NCBI GenBank assembly: GCA_009693225.1
Contig: SHXP01000148.1
Location: 1-5,926 of the forward strand
Origin: Limnohabitans sp.
GTDB taxonomy: Bacteria; Pseudomonadota; Gammaproteobacteria; Burkholderiales; Burkholderiaceae_C
Reading direction: 5' to 3'
Length of the DNA: 5,926 nucleotides
The position numbers and the translations under genes were made by a program. The notes below the pieces were generated by a model. That model worked only from the letters and a program-made list of their open reading frames with translations, had not been told where the DNA came from and did not search any database. The stretch's first letter is position 1; each line of letters opens with the position of its first letter. Of the stretch, positions 5,659 through 5,926 are shown piece after piece.

Positions 5659-5926
5659 GGATGGTCTGAAAAACTCAGTTTATAAAAGTTTTTGGATAGC
5701 AAATCTTCACCATGTGAAATTTGCCATGATCCAATCGCAAAATCCCTCTCTTTTGCGGCATTTTCAAGCGATTTCTCCCCTCACTGAGGGCTTTTGCCCT
5801 GTTTTGGGCGCACTCACCCATTGGCGACCAGGATTCGTTTCCTCACCATCCACAAATTGCTCAGTGCAAACAACGTGATCAGTTGCGCTGTGTTCTTTAC
5901 CAAGCCACGGTAGCGAGTCTTGCGGT
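5659..5926 (-). mobile_element. IS5-family element copy 2, 3' end; continues beyond the right edge
   Basis: It starts with terminal repeat GGATGGTCTGAAAAACTCAG (5659-5678), followed by 135 bases of 3' non-coding sequence and the end of the transposase gene. A hairpin CGCAAAA-TCCCTCTC-TTTTGCG (5736-5757) lies in that non-coding stretch. Its terminal repeat pairs with that of the left-edge element, so both may be copies of the same IS. Confidence 0.88.
5814..5926 (-). CDS. IS5-family transposase, C-terminal part (cut by the window edge)
   Basis: The - strand gives 36 residues, RKTRYRGLVKNTAQLITLFA then LSNLWMVRKRILVANG, and a TGA at 5814-5816. The YRGLxKNT block is the conserved C-terminal segment downstream of the catalytic Glu in IS5-group DDE transposases, which move the element by cut-and-paste. 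The rest of the catalytic domain is outside the window, so activity cannot be judged. No damage is seen in the portion present. Confidence 0.85.
   Translation of the reverse strand, partial: RKTRYRGLVKNTAQLITLFALSNLWMVRKRILVANG

Noticed and set aside
5642..5878. 78-codon + strand open frame at the right edge
   Set aside because: It lies antisense to the IS 3' non-coding region and transposase end, and has no family features.
1..5926. CRISPR array or phage defence system
   Set aside because: I saw no regularly spaced repeats, cas-like genes or known defence domains. The only toxin-antitoxin genes are broken.

Overview
The window reads as part of a betaproteobacterial chromosome, most likely order Burkholderiales. 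This is inferred from the GC-rich codon use of the core genes, the style of the YajC, SecD and SecF proteins, and the presence of a Smg (DUF494) gene next to a dprA remnant. I cannot name a species from sequence alone.

The centre (about 1004-4264, + strand) is a conserved housekeeping operon, yajC-secD-secF. It encodes the accessory membrane complex of the Sec translocon, which uses the proton-motive force to help pull secreted proteins across the inner membrane. All three genes look intact. A bidirectional hairpin terminator at 4278-4305 separates this operon from the convergent smg gene (4326-4814, - strand).

Both flanks are eroded and full of mobile DNA. On the left, an IS5-family element (transposase N-terminus at 1-414, - strand; outer end near 476) is inserted in a VapC-type PIN toxin gene. 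Its partner vapB antitoxin gene (626-820) has no usable start codon, so this is a dead toxin-antitoxin locus. It sits where queA-tgt often precede yajC in proteobacteria. On the right, upstream of smg, only the C-terminal winged-helix end of dprA survives (4917-5130), and it carries a one-base frameshift. Beyond it lie a hairpin that closely resembles the 3' end of a tRNA gene (5172-5199), an AT-rich stretch, a possible IS21-family end, and two nested copies of IS5-family 3' ends (5418-5658 and 5659-5926). The second copy inserted into a TTAG site in the first.

The partial IS elements at the two window edges have the same orientation and related terminal repeats. The roughly 5.2 kb core segment is therefore bracketed by direct copies of one IS type. 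I see no convincing new defence or biosynthetic system. What stands out is the record of decay and insertion around an essential export operon.
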